From Chondrus crispus (Eukaryota > Rhodophyta > Florideophyceae > Gigartinales > Gigartinaceae): a DNA stretch of 64,000 nucleotides. Made by a program: the position numbers and the translations under genes. Below are positions 35,563 through 47,060 of the stretch, in pieces. Position 1 is the stretch's first letter, and every line of letters begins with the position of its first letter. The DNA lies in the NCBI RefSeq assembly GCF_000350225.1, contig NW_005178858.1, positions 1 to 64,000 of the forward strand, in the 5' to 3' direction. The notes below the pieces were generated by a model. It did no database searches, was not told the DNA's origin, and saw only the letters and a program-made list of their open reading frames with translations.

Positions 35563-37638
35563 TCACTTAAACGATACCTTCTGCAGGGCAACTATCTCTT
35601 CATCCATTTCCTCGCTTTCTGCACCTTCTTCGGCTCTAATAAAGAGATCGCTCCCATACGCATCTTCTTCTTCCTCATCTGCCCTCTCATTCAAGTTCAT
35701 TCTGTTGTAATCTTCTGTGGTCAAACGAAGCACTTTGGAGTACAGAAGGTTCAGACGACTCTTCGCGGTAGCAGGGACTAGATCTAGAGCGAGAGTTTCA
35801 ATGCTCCTGTCAGCGGAGTCCGGCTGATGTTCATCAGGTAAGCTTCTTGAGTTGTTGCGATGCAAAGTTACCATCTCTCTGAACAAACAGGCTATTACAT
35901 ATACCACCTTCATAGAGCATGAATGTAAGGCCGAGAAGTCATCAGGCTTCAAACTGTAAACGAATTGTTGGCAGTACAAAAGTGCCACCAGCAGAAATTT
36001 GACGTTCCGACGTAGAGTCTTCTTCTCCCCGCTCCCAACGAATGGCTTTTCCTCAAATACTTCAACCTCATACTCCACCTTTATCGACAAGTCTTCTCGG
36101 TGTGCATCGAGAAGCTCCCGCCACTTCTTCAGGTTCTTGGAACATGTCGCTTCTTCAACTCCGGATTTCCAAACTTCGGCGAGGGGCACTTCAGCGAAAT
36201 TGAAATGCATCGGACTGTTCACGAGGCTGGAGAGGAATGTAGGGGATGGTTCGCCGTACCAAAGGAACCCGATCTCGATGAAGAACTCGTTTCTCACAAA
36301 CTCTCTTGAGTTGTTCATATGCTGCACGTTTCGCTGGTTCACCATCTTCACAATCTCTTCCCCAAGTGTCTGTCTTTCCACTGCCTCTTCAGACATCGCT
36401 CCAGTCGCTTCCTCTAGCCCTCGACTCACTGGAGCGCCCCTACCCCTGGACGTTGACACGTCATTCTTCGAAAGGACATCATTGATGAGGCTCTTCCTCA
36501 CGAAACCTTTTCGCAGCCACTTCGGACGAGGGATACCGGACGCTTCATCCCCGATAACAACCCGATCAACTCCAATCGTCGGGTTGTTTTGGGCCGTCGT
36601 GATCAGAGACAAGCACAACTTCGGACGAAAGCGACAAGCGATACTGTGGGCTTCGGACTTGGAAAGCGCTTCCATGGACTTCTCGCGGGGCAATCGACGG
36701 AAAACCAACCCATGCATCACACTCTCTACTGCCAACACAACATCCTTCATATCCGGCTCCTCCTCATTCGTTCCGCACTCTATCACTGCTTCCATCACAG
36801 TACTGATGAACTACATCCCAAATATACGACTGTAGAACTTTTCTGAGTATACTTGAGGCAAGGGGGCGAGTTGAGCAGCTATAAGCTGTCGCGTATCTTT
36901 GCTCTTTGATAACCCTGCCATCACACGGATAGCCAAGTTTGTGGCGTCCTCACACTTCTCCATCTTCTTCTCGAGCGACTTCTCAACGTCAATTACTTGC
37001 TGCTTCAGCTGTGAAAAGGCCTGCGAAATCAGTTGCCTTATGGCTTCATGAGACTTCTGAATCGCCTTTTGGGAAAGAAGAGTAGCATTTGGACTGGGCT
37101 GCCCCTGTCCACTTTGCACCGTAAGACCAGGTGAAAGACTCTGCGAGCCACCTTGGGAGTCAATGATGCGAATGCGACGCGAAGCCTGGCGAACAGCTTG
37201 CGTCGGAGTCCTGAAGCGATATTCGGCTTCTCGTACAGGAGCGTTCTCCGACGGTGTGAATCTTGTAAAATGCGGGGTTAGTTCTCGGACTCGTTCGCGG
37301 GGAGGAGTGTCGGCGACAACCTCATCATCCTTTTCTCCAATCGCGGCTCTCTTACGCGGGGATGTTCTTCGGGTAACATCCGCGCCCTCTTGTCTACTCC
37401 TCTTACGCGACGGAACACTGTCACGAGTTGCCGACAGAACGAGTGATGCAGTATCCTCCCCAATGCCTTCTTCGATTTCAGGGCGCCGACTGCCGGAACT
37501 CGTTGGGCGAATGACCTTTGCAACGGGGCTACGTTTTCCAAAGCCTTCCGGATCTCCCTGCGATGCATGCTCTGCGCCGGGTGTCTTCTTGCGCTTCGCC
37601 TTCGCGCCGCTTCTGGAGGCGCTAGCCCGTCTATTCAT
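35563..37638 (-). pseudogene. Basic/coiled-coil protein of the giant transposon, function unknown
   Basis: Starts at ATG 37638 (MNRRASASRSGAKAKRKK). The first 230 residues or so are basic, Ser/Pro-rich and contain several nuclear-signal-like clusters (SRKRSRQ, SPRKRAAIG). Then comes a helix with heptads (SQAFSQLKQQVIDVEKSLEK) and a TAG at about 36811-36813. The same frame continues to 35563 with about 410 codons, mostly helical, ending in an acidic tail. No known domain is recognised. CACTA elements often carry a second, DNA-binding protein (TnpA-like) for the subterminal repeats; basic regions plus a coiled coil would fit, but this is a guess. Confidence 0.5.
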
Positions 37639-37688
37639 CGCTACAGAAGGCAGGCGAAGATGTTTAAGTAAGAAGGGTTGGGAAATGG

Positions 37689-37775
37689 AGGAAGGAGTGA
37701 AAAGGAGGATGGAGTGAAAAGGAGGATGGAGTGAAAAGGAGGATGGAGTGAAAAGGAGGATGAAGTGAAAAGGAA
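37689..37775. repeat. 17-bp tandem repeat in the leader of the coiled-coil gene
   Basis: About five copies of AAAAGGAGGATGGAGTG. It lies 51 bases upstream of ATG 37638 and so probably in the promoter or leader. Confidence 0.85.
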
Positions 37776-38059
37776 TGGAACGAAAAATAACGTGCTCTTT
37801 CGAAGCTGGACTAAGCAACAGCCTGGAGAGTGTGCTAGCGCAGAGGTGCGGAGAACCAGAGAATGTATATCAACGCGCAGGAGAGACGTGGAGATGTGTA
37901 CAAGTTTAGAAACAGCATGCAATGAGTATGCGAGTGATACCACCAGCACGTACCATGATTACATATTCCAGTTTGTGTTTACCCTGGCCCGTGAACGTAT
38001 GACCTGACTGCCAGAAAATATAGCCGTTACAGCCGGGCAGAATTTCCGAGGTAAACTTA

Positions 38060-38325
38060 CCGCCCACCAACAGAGACCCGGGCTGCGTGTAATAATGCCC
38101 AGAAACATTGGGGTGGGCAGCGCTCTTGAGCTCATAGTATCGCCCAAAGGCCTATATCTATTGCCAATTTGGCGCAATTGCGGGGCGGCACCGGTCGCCC
38201 CCGGACCAATCACGTGGGAGGCAATTTCTGCCAAAAAATCTCACCCGCGCAGGTCATGGTGGGCGCCACCTGTGCAACCAAATGGGGGACGGCAATTTTT
38301 GGGCTAAAAATCGCCCAGAAAATGA
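38060..38325. repeat. Subterminal GCCCA/GGGC repeats, right side
   Basis: Many GCCCA or TGGGC cores (near 38062, 38097, 38114, 38141, 38262, 38300 and 38313), less palindromic than on the left. About 38000-38334 otherwise has no gene. Confidence 0.6.
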
Positions 38326-38334
38326 TTTTACAAG

Positions 38335-38351
38335 ATTTTGACCTTCCTGTG
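38335..38351 (-). repeat. Right terminal inverted repeat of the giant transposon
   Basis: ATTTTGACCTTCCTGTG, the exact inverse of the left end, followed by the AT duplication. Confidence 0.92.
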
Positions 38352-41300
38352 ATCTGCTAGTACCCGGAGATGTCGTCTAACGCGGAGAAGACCTTGGTGT
38401 CACCAAGCGAGTCTAAACACTCATCCATGCGCTGCAGCGGGCACGTGTCCTTTACCGTCACTGCATCCAATCTTCTAAAATCGACGCAGAAGCGCATTGA
38501 ACCGTCCGGTTTCGGCACCAGCAACACGGGCGACGCCCATTCTGACTGTGCTGGCAAATTACTCCTGCTTCTAACATCTTCTGTACTTCTGCATCTTCTT
38601 TCTCGCCGGTCCCGGACGTGGCTCAGGTCGAGTTCATCCACGTCCGGCTGTGGAGGCTCGATCCGTCGTTCCGGCTTCGCAGTTGCCGACGCGGAGAGCC
38701 CATCCAACCGTTCTTCTCGCGGATCTTTCGAGTTTTGCTCTGATGATAAAAATTTAACGTCGCCCGTAGGCGACGGAGTAGAATTAGGAACTCCCTCCTC
38801 GGTTATCTCTTGTATTCCAAGTACCTCACCAATGGTGGTTTAGCTTGCGAACGCGGCTCGCGGATGCGGTAGAAGTTCGGCCACTACCTGACCTTTTTGT
38901 AGCCTGACAGGGTACTTCCTAAAATTCGCAACGAGTAAACGGAATGGCCTGTCAGGCTCAACCTGAACGACACCATTCGTGCTCACTAAGCCGTGTCTTT
39001 TATATAACGTTGAGTACGGCTGGACCACGACTAAACCAGTCTTCTTCGAAGTGCATTCGACGACGCGTTGCGTCCCTGGCTCAATAGTCGTGGCTCTTGC
39101 CACCTTCACTCTGGGGGAAATTCGTTCCCCTTTTTTCTCTTCCTGGTGCTCTCCTGGGACCAGAGTCTTCTTTTCCGTTCTCGTCGAGAACTTCCTTATA
39201 ATCGGAACCTCCGACAAATCTGCGAACTCCACAGTCTTCTTACGAGGATAGATTGCTTCCACAAACCGATCACAGTAGTCCGCACCTAGAATTAGGGGGA
39301 TTGCTAGTTTTTTGCAAACTATGCATTCGGCTGAAGCCAGGAAACGTCCAAGTCTCACAGGCATTTTGAGTGTACCTAGAGTTCGGAGTGGCCTGTTATT
39401 CGCATCGCCGATGTCTTGGGTCGGTCCGAAGGACACAAGAGTTTCCATTCCCGCGGGAAGCTCGGATCGCCGAATGGGATTAGGTCCCGCGCCGGTGTCC
39501 AACACGGACAGTACACGGCTCATCAATCCGACCGTCGGTCCAATGTCCGCGAAGACTTTGTAGTTTTTCCTCGCAAGGACTAAAATCTTCTCGGGACATT
39601 CCCCGCGCTTGACCCTGTACCAGGGGCGTCGGACTTGCCCCAGCGGATCGTCCTTGCCTCTTCGCAGAATCTTCTTGACCCGAATGGGTCCTTTCGGTTT
39701 ATTGACGATTCCAACTGTCTCCCCGTCGTAGACTACCTCCTTCGCTAAAAGCGGGGAACGGGACTGGGTCCCGGACATGGTGGGCCCCACACATGTCTCT
39801 CCTTTCGAATTATTTGAGATTCCCCCCCTCAGTTTTCCTGTCGCTGCGGGTTTCTTCCCCAGTCCGACGACGGCCCCGCGGCCGGCCTTCCTGATGTTCG
39901 GTTCGAACCTTCGGCAGAGGCACTCGGTGTGCTCGCCGTCTGCGATTCAAACCATTTTTTTACCTCAGGTAACTCGTCGACGGAATTCCCAACCTCTCCA
40001 TCGGGGAGAGCGCCTCGTAGTTCTTCAGAACTCGGTGCATCCCTCGGATCGAGAGCAAACACGTAGGCGCTCCGTGCCCCTTCTCGTAGCAATGGTAGCA
40101 TACGAGACCATGCTTCTTCGGAGATTACGGCGGCCTTGGCGGTCCTCGGGCCGTCGGCCGGCCCGTCCAGCCCGGTCTTCTGAAGGCCGTACCCTTGTCT
40201 TCCATCGGAATTCTTGGCGCTGGCGTGTGTCCGCGCCCTCGAAACGCTAACACGGGATCCGTGGCTTCTGTATACGAGTCCGTCATATACGTGGGCGTCT
40301 GTAGCGTAGACATCCCACTAGCCCCATGCTCCTCGTCTCCATATTCCCCCGATGGGACATAAAAATCGCCCTTGGCGACCAATGCTCCTGCGTATCCATT
40401 TTCATCCTGGTCAACAGTACTAGGTCCTCTGGACGCAGACAGTAACTCACCCAAGTGGACAGCGCCGGGAATATTTCGCGTGGGGTGCGAAGGCTTCTGC
40501 TTCCCCCCATCCTTGGCGTCGCTGGCGCTTGGATGGTGACTCTCCTAGTCTTCCTCTACTTGGCGCGGCTCGCCGAGCCATGCGCCTTTGCGTAATGAAC
40601 TAGTCTCAAAAACGAAACGTCCCGATTGTCTTGTCGGTATTGAGATACCATCGGCTTGATACTCGAATCGAGTCCTTCAATAAACATCGTCATTTGTTCT
40701 TCCATCGAATATACGTTTCCACATCGATTGCTCGCGTCCGTCAGACGGATATAGAATTCCATCTCGTCTTCAGACGGTAGCTGCTGTATTTCTCGCAATG
40801 CGAGCACGGCTTGGCGGATCGCCTCATCGGTGGCGAAGCTTCGCAATAGCCACTGTACGGCCTCCGGCCAGACGGATATTTTCCCATGGTAGGACCCAGC
40901 AGTTTGTGACACCGGAGTGTACTGTCTCAGGGCGATTCCGCTGAGGAACTCCGGTAGCAAGCGGATCGCTTGGCCTTCGTTCATCTCCTGGGTGTCGAAT
41001 TCTTGGACTATCTTAGCTAAAAAGTCTAGAACTAATACGCCATCTTCTCCTGTGAACGTATTGTCTCTCTTCACCTTTGGTGGTATGTCTCTTCTGATCT
41101 TTCGCACGGCGGTTCGCCACTTGCTCGAGAAACGTGTCTGCGGGTTCCGCAGGCGGTACGTCTTGTACGAAAGCAACTTCTTGAAGAGGTGGTTGGTCGG
41201 ATTTAATTCCTCCAACTCCTCCCATGGCGGTCCGCGCCGCGTCGCGATGTCTTCTGGCTCCGCTTCCTTGTCTCTCCGTGAGACGGACGAAGTGACTCCG

Positions 41301-42204
41301 CCTCTTTTGGAGCTCTTCCTATTTGACGAAATTCCATTTCCTTAGGTCGATCTTCGGTCGGAATTTCTTGAATGGTTCGACGAGCCGTCGCCACCATTTT
41401 CTTCTGAAACATCCGACTCCGAATTTGAGTCGCAATTTTCGTGGTCGTCACTACAGTGACTTCTCTTCTTCTTTCGGCCTTTGGCCGACTTGGGGCTCTT
41501 CCACTTGGAGTCCCGGATCCGTGCTGACTTGTCCTTCTTCGTTGGACTTTCGAGTTCTTCTCCGTCGGAGAGCGATCCCGCGTCCAATCATGGTTCGGCC
41601 CGGCCCGCAGATTGCTCAAGGTCCTTGAATAGTCGCGAAGCGCGGTAGAACCGGTCGTCGATGCTGTCCCTTGTCTTGGCCAGCGTTTCGAGGGCCTGAT
41701 TCGCGTCTCGCCGCGCTTCTTTCGCGGCGAGCTTTGGCGAATCTAGCACTTCCAGATCTCGGCCCGGGGACGCATCGGTACTTAAATTCTCAACGAGAAC
41801 CACACGAGCTGTCACCTCTTCAAGCGCACCGTGGAACTCGGATTTTAGCAACTCCTGTTGCTTCTGAAAAATGCCCAGATGTTCGTCGAACTTGCTCTTC
41901 GTCTCCTGACGAATTTCCTCGCTCAACTTCTTGAACTTCTCTTCCTGGCCATTTTTCTCAACGGCTGTCCCCGGAGGGGACGCTTCTGCAACTGGATCAG
42001 TAGCTGAATTTCCTTGGCTTCGTGTACGAGGTCCTCGGGGAATCCTCGACTCTTGAGCTGATCCAGCTCTTTTGACCCCAGGACCGACGTCCTTGGGTTG
42101 GCTTGATGCCATGGTCCGCTCTTAATAAACGAGACCTATCGAACTAATTTACCTATTTCCGACTTCTGTGTTCAGTTCCAGATTCTAGGTCGGGAGACCA
42201 CTTA
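38352..42204 (-). mobile_element. gag, protease and RT start of chromovirus B
   Basis: Minus strand. Gag begins at ATG 42112 (MASSQPKDVG) with a coiled-coil segment, then a charged linker, then the Ty3 gag core (40556-41215: LPEFLSGIALRQY... FIEGLDSSIKPMV) and a zinc knuckle C-x2-C-x4-H-x4-C near 40050-40095. The protease motif VLDTGAGPNPI is near 39500. The 5' RT part has WASPVLLVPKPDGSMRFCVD (about 38575) and FSALDD, then the transposon border. The gag-to-protease stretch and the RT start have a few breaks. A PBS-like TGGTCTCCCGACC is at about 42189-42201. Confidence 0.85.
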
Positions 42205-43313
42205 TGTAGTGCAATATGCCTGTCAGGCCGGAACCAGGGTCCAACGGTCCAGCGACAACACAACCAACAAACAACAACCAACAAGAGTTGCCGACGGCAC
42301 AGCCCTACGGAGTGTCCGATTCTCCCTTTCCCTTTAAGTGGGTTTGCGGCCCACAGTTGCTCAAATTCCTGATAGGGGGGCAAAAGGAAGATGCCCCGCC
42401 CGGGATGAATGGTGGCAGAGTCTTGTATACGCAGTTGCTCGGCGAGTTCGGGGCGGTGATTAAGAAGCCGGTCCCGATGGGTCGTAAAGCCAATGCTCGC
42501 TGAGCGCCTGGTACACCTTGTACCCTAGATAAGGTCTTCGACGGGGGCGTCGCAACGCAGCCCGACGGGAATTAGCAAACACGTAGCAGCGCTACACCTC
42601 CGTACTGCCCGATGGCAAAGCACCGACACCGGAACGGTCGCAACTTGTATCCGATGGAACCAACACTGTCCTGTATACACAACAGGACCTTCGAGGGAGA
42701 CGTCATCGCAACAGCCTCCGTCGGGGGACGTCAACGAGTAGCAGCGGTACACCCACGTGTCGCCCGATGGCTAAGACACCTACACCGGTCCTGTCGCAAC
42801 CAAAGCCGATGGCACCAACAATAAACAAAAGAACCAACACAAGAGCCCGATGACTCCAGTCGTCACAATGCGGATCGCAATCAAGCACTGTGGAACCAAC
42901 ACAAGGTAAGGGAATAGAAATAGAGATAGAAATAGAAATGGACAGGTGAAATAAAGGAAAAGGAAAGAGAACCGCCGAGCGCAAAGGATAACGTAATCTG
43001 TGGTAAAAGGGAGCGTCTTGGGAAAGAAGGACTTCGACCAAGGCGATATTCAACTCTGGCAACTCGGGTTACCTTTACTGACTTGGTGGTTAGAGGGCTA
43101 AGGTATATATCGCCCCGCCGGAGCCACTACAGTAGCTCTCGGCGCTAGATCCTAGATCTAATCTAATGTTAAATAACTAATATGCAACTAATTAAAATTA
43201 ATGATTAAAATAATAAAGTGAAAAAATTTTCACTTGTCACTCCCCCACTTTGTCATACCCCTCAATTCATTTTCTTTTCACCCCCTCACGGTGCAGCCGA
43301 TTATTGCTCTACT
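42205..43313 (-). repeat. 5' LTR of chromovirus B (right copy)
   Basis: 1109 bp, same length as the left copy. The final bases read ATTGCTCTACT instead of ATTGCACTACA, a small divergence. Flanked by CGTAC at 43314-43318. Confidence 0.93.
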
Positions 43314-43318
43314 CGTAC

Positions 43319-46300
43319 CGTCACGGAAAATTCGCGTGGTCAAGGCAGTCACGAGACCCAGATGACCCAAGCGATAGTACGCGTCGCGACACCGGTTGGG
43401 GGGCTTTGCTTCCTGCAAAACCACCCCAAAACGGAGCATAAGAATTTATGCCTGCTGGCCCAGGGGGTCATGGACCTCTTCCCGGGCGAGCCGTTTACAG
43501 TTCTCGTTAGCAACTTCGGAAACCGCGCGGTCCACGTCCCCAAGCATACCGTCGTCGGTCTCGCGTTGCCATCTCCCACCCCCCACACATCCGGACACTT
43601 GGCGTGTCGGCCCCCCGAGAGGCCGACGCTAAGGAAGGGGGAGGGAACAAAAATAATTCCTGTACCGCTACGGAGGAACAGGCGCGACAAGAACAACCAG
43701 CTCCGGACGATGGAAGAAGAAAATCGTCCACCGCTACGGAAGGATACGCGCGTCGCAAAGAATCCGCTACGGAAGAAGGCCGAATTAATTCCTTAACGAC
43801 GAGGGAATGTGCGCGACGAGAAGGACCCGTTACGGACGATGGCGGGATTAAATCCTCGACCGCTACGGGAGGAGGCGCGCGACGCGAAGAACCGAGAACG
43901 GACGATTCCCACAGTGGCAATCCCTCTAACGCCGATGATCGGACCGATACGGAAGAGGAGAAGACCCGCTCGTGGGAAGAAGACGTCCATAATGGCGCAG
44001 AAGACAGTACCGTCCGGTCGGCAATTATGGACATGCTGTCCGCGTTCAAGGACATGTGGTCCGGCCACTTGGGTAAGATCGATGCTACGAAGCATCGCAT
44101 CGAGCTGAAGCCCGGTGCGGAGCCGATCTACCAAGCACCTTACCGAGCCGGACCCATCGCCCGCGAGAAGGAGAAGAAGGAAATCGACCGCATGCTGCGC
44201 GCGGGAGTCATCGAACCGACATCGGCTGAGTGGGCGAGCCCCGTGGTCTTCATCCCTAAAAAGGACGGGACCATGCGGATCTGTGTGGACTATCGCAAGC
44301 TCAACGCCGTTACGGTTCGCGACTCCTACCCACTACCGCGCATGGACGAATGCATCGACTCGCTCGGCGATGCCACTGTCTTTACCACGCTAGACTGTAA
44401 TGGCGTGCATTGGCAGGTGGAGATCGCGGAGGAGGACCGCGATAAAACTACGTTCGCGTCGCATTCGGGCCTCTACCGCTTTCTACGCATGCCGTTCGGC
44501 CTCAAAAACGCGCCCGCGACATTTCGACAAGCGCTCGACATCATCCTGTCCCGCGTGAAATGTGACACAGCGCTGGTCTACCTCCATGACGTCATTGTCT
44601 ACTCGCGAACCGTTATGGAACATATGGCGCACGTGCGCGAGGTACTACGGCTTCTACATACCGCGGGCGTGTCGCTAAAATTAGCGAAGTGCGCGTTTTT
44701 CGACACCTCCGTCACCTATCTCGGGCACGTCATCCGTCCGGGACAGTTGGAGGTGGAGCGAAGCAACGTCATCGCGATCGAGCGCGCGCGCGCCTACGCA
44801 CCAACCGGAACTGCGATCCTTTCTTGGGATGTGTAACGTTTAACAACGGTTTGCTCAAGGATTCGCGAAGATCGCAGCGCCGCTGAACAATAAGACCGGC
44901 AAGAATCAGCCCTATGAGTTCGAGATATTAACCGATTCGGAATACACCGCGTTTGAGGAATTGAAGCGGCGCCTCGTGTCGCCGCCAATCCTCGCGCTGC
45001 CCCGCTACAGACGGAAATATACGCTGGACACCGATGCGTGCGGACACCAAGTGGGTCGCGCCCTTCTACAGGAGCAACCCGATGGGGGTACTCGACCGAT
45101 CGGATATTGGAGCCGCGCGTTGACAGATGCGGAGCGCAATTATACGACTACCGAAAAGGAATGCTTGGCCGTAGTGTATAGCATCCTCACCATACGGCCG
45201 TACCTATACGGAAGCGCTTTCAACCTCCGCACGGATCACGAAGCCCTACGCTGGGTCCTCAATTTAGCGGACAGTTCCGGTCGGCTCGCCGCTGGCGCTT
45301 GCGATTGGCGGAGTACGACTACGAGGTACAGTACCGCCCAGGCGTCAAGCACCAACTCGCGGACGGCGTATCGCGCTTACGTACCGATGGAGGAGACATC
45401 GAACCGGTTGATGATGAGGTCCCGTGGTTCGCGGTCCAGTACGATGAGGGCAGCGATGCCCTCCTGGACATTGTGCACTGGGACCCGCCGCAAGACCGTC
45501 CGGACGGTTGTCACACGCTCGCGATAACTTCCGATGAACGCGACGCTGCGTCCATCTCGGTTGAGGAATTTCTACGCGAACACGCTGAGGACGCCTTCTG
45601 TCGCTTCGCCGCGGACACCGTCGAGACGCCGAACTCGAAGTTCGACATCGACCGTTACGGATTTCTCATGAGGACGTCCCCGCTGGACAGGACCCTACAG
45701 CGCGTGGTACCGACTCGGTTGCGCCGCCGGGTACTGTACCTGGCACACCATCCGAGGTTGGCAGGTCACCCTGGAGCGACGCGTATGTACTATAACCTTC
45801 GCAGGAATTATTACTGGTCAAATATGGCCAGCGACGCGTTTGCGACCGTACGGAATTGCACCTCGTGTGCAGCGACCCGCGGGACGCCTTCCAAGAACCA
45901 AAAGGACCTCCAGCTATTCCCGGCGGCGGGCCCCTGGAGTTCGTCTCGATGGACCTCCTGGGGCCCCTGCCCAAGACCGTGCACGGAAACCAATACGTTT
46001 TGGTTATCACTGATCAGTTCTCGAAATTAACGCGCAGTATCTCACTCCGGACCGCAACCGCTTCGGTCGTCGCAAGCAGGTTTTTGGAAAACTGGGTCTA
46101 CGTTTACGGAGCGCCGCGCTACGTACTACCGACAATGGCCCTCAGTTCGCTGCGAAATTCTTCGACGTGGTATGCGCCCTCCTGGGGGTGCGGCATTATA
46201 TCACGACGGCCTACCACCCCCAGTCGAATGGGCAGACCTAGCGGTTCAATCGCACGCTGGTGCAACGTCTCCGGCACTACGGGGAGGAGCACCAGCGCGA

Positions 46301-47060
46301 TTGGGACGACTACGTGCAGCCGATGACCTTCGCGTACAATACGCAGGTCCACCGGTCGACGGAGACGACTCCGTTCGACCTGGTGTTAACGCGCCCACCG
46401 TCCGGTCTAATTCTACCTGGTACTGTACCGCAAGACGCGGGGACCCATCGAGAGGACCCGCGGACCCCGGTGCAATACAAGGGGGGTACGCTACGCAAGT
46501 TTCGCGACGCGCTCGACCGTGCTCGGACGAAATTAACCGCATCGCAAAAGCGGTACAAGAACAATTTTGACAAGAAAGTCCGCTTCCGTCCGATCGTTGT
46601 GGCAGGCGATTTTGTCCACGTTGCTCGCCCGCACCGCCCGTTGACAAGCGTCGAGCGACGCACGCGTGCGCAGGGTACGACCGGAACGAACGAGCTCTCT
46701 GCCAAACTTCTACAGAAGACAGAGGGCCCGTTTCGAGTGCGCTCCGCTACGGAGACCACGGTCGTCATCGAGCAGGACGGCGTGGAAAATCGCGTGAGCA
46801 TCGACTGCGTTACGAGGATGCCGCGCGGGCCGGGGGATACACTACCCCGGCCACATCGACCGAATCAGACGCACAAGCCGCAACGCCAAGCGCGGAGTAC
46901 GTCGTTGACCCCATTGTCGAAGACCGTACTACGCGTGGCGGGATCGACTACAAGGTCCGGTGGTATAGATATCCCGCTTCGGACGACACCTACGAGCCCG
47001 CCGATGGGCTTCCGCAGCCGTCAATCGACCGGTATTGGCGCTCGCGCCAACAAGGATCAA
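43319..47060 (+). mobile_element. pol of chromovirus A: RT, RNase H, integrase, chromodomain
   Basis: It resumes element A after insertion B. A post-protease segment (FPGEPFTVLVSNF), then a charged stretch rich in Arg, Glu and Thr, and RT with WASPVVFIPKKDGTMRICVD (about 44230-44290), MPFGLKNAPATF (about 44490) and a YLHDVI palm (near 44580; the family norm is YxDD). RNase H phrases are LDTDACGHQV and TTEKECLAVVYSI (45020-45185). Integrase has HPGATRMYYNLRRNYYW, the VSMDLLGPLP core and a VHRSTETTPFDLVL end. The chromodomain is at about 46885-47035 (EYVVDPIVED... YKVRWYRYPASDDTYEP). It has several breaks. Confidence 0.85.

Larger units (their letters stand above)
18455..38351. mobile_element. 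Giant CACTA-like DNA transposon with chromatin and DNA-modification cargo
   Basis: 19,897 bp with 17-bp inverted ends CACAGGAAGGTCAAAAT and a 2-bp AT duplication (18453-18454 and 38352-38353). It sits inside the RT of element B, which gives a clean border on both sides. Subterminal GCCCA/GGGC repeats flank the coding part. Genes: transposase (+), methyltransferase-SET (-), ParB-like (+), 2OG dioxygenase (+), Tudor-like (+), coiled-coil protein (-). Ends beginning CAC, a 2-bp duplication, subterminal repeats and a Tnp2-like transposase place it near the CACTA/Plavaka (CMC) group. About 2.2 kb of its length is a later solo-LTR insertion. Confidence 0.88.
8938..43313 (-). mobile_element. Ty3/Gypsy chromovirus fossil B, inserted in A and split by the 19.9-kb transposon
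   Basis: Bounded by two 1109-bp LTRs with TGTAGTGCAAT...ATTGCACTACA ends and flanked by the 5-bp target duplication CGTAC (8933-8937 and 43314-43318). Coding is on the minus strand: gag 42112-40050, protease about 39790-38840, RT start 38707-38357, then the transposon at 38351-18455, then the rest of RT, RNase H, integrase and chromodomain 18454 to about 15720. A PBS-like TGGTCTCCCGACC lies just inside the right LTR, and a purine tract AAAGAGGAAA just inside the left one. Without the transposon the element is about 14.5 kb. It has several breaks besides the insertion. Confidence 0.92.

Noticed and set aside
18455-38351. Polinton or other capsid-bearing virus-like element
   Set aside because: No capsid, packaging ATPase, protein-primed polymerase or retroviral integrase; the target duplication is 2 bp, not 6.
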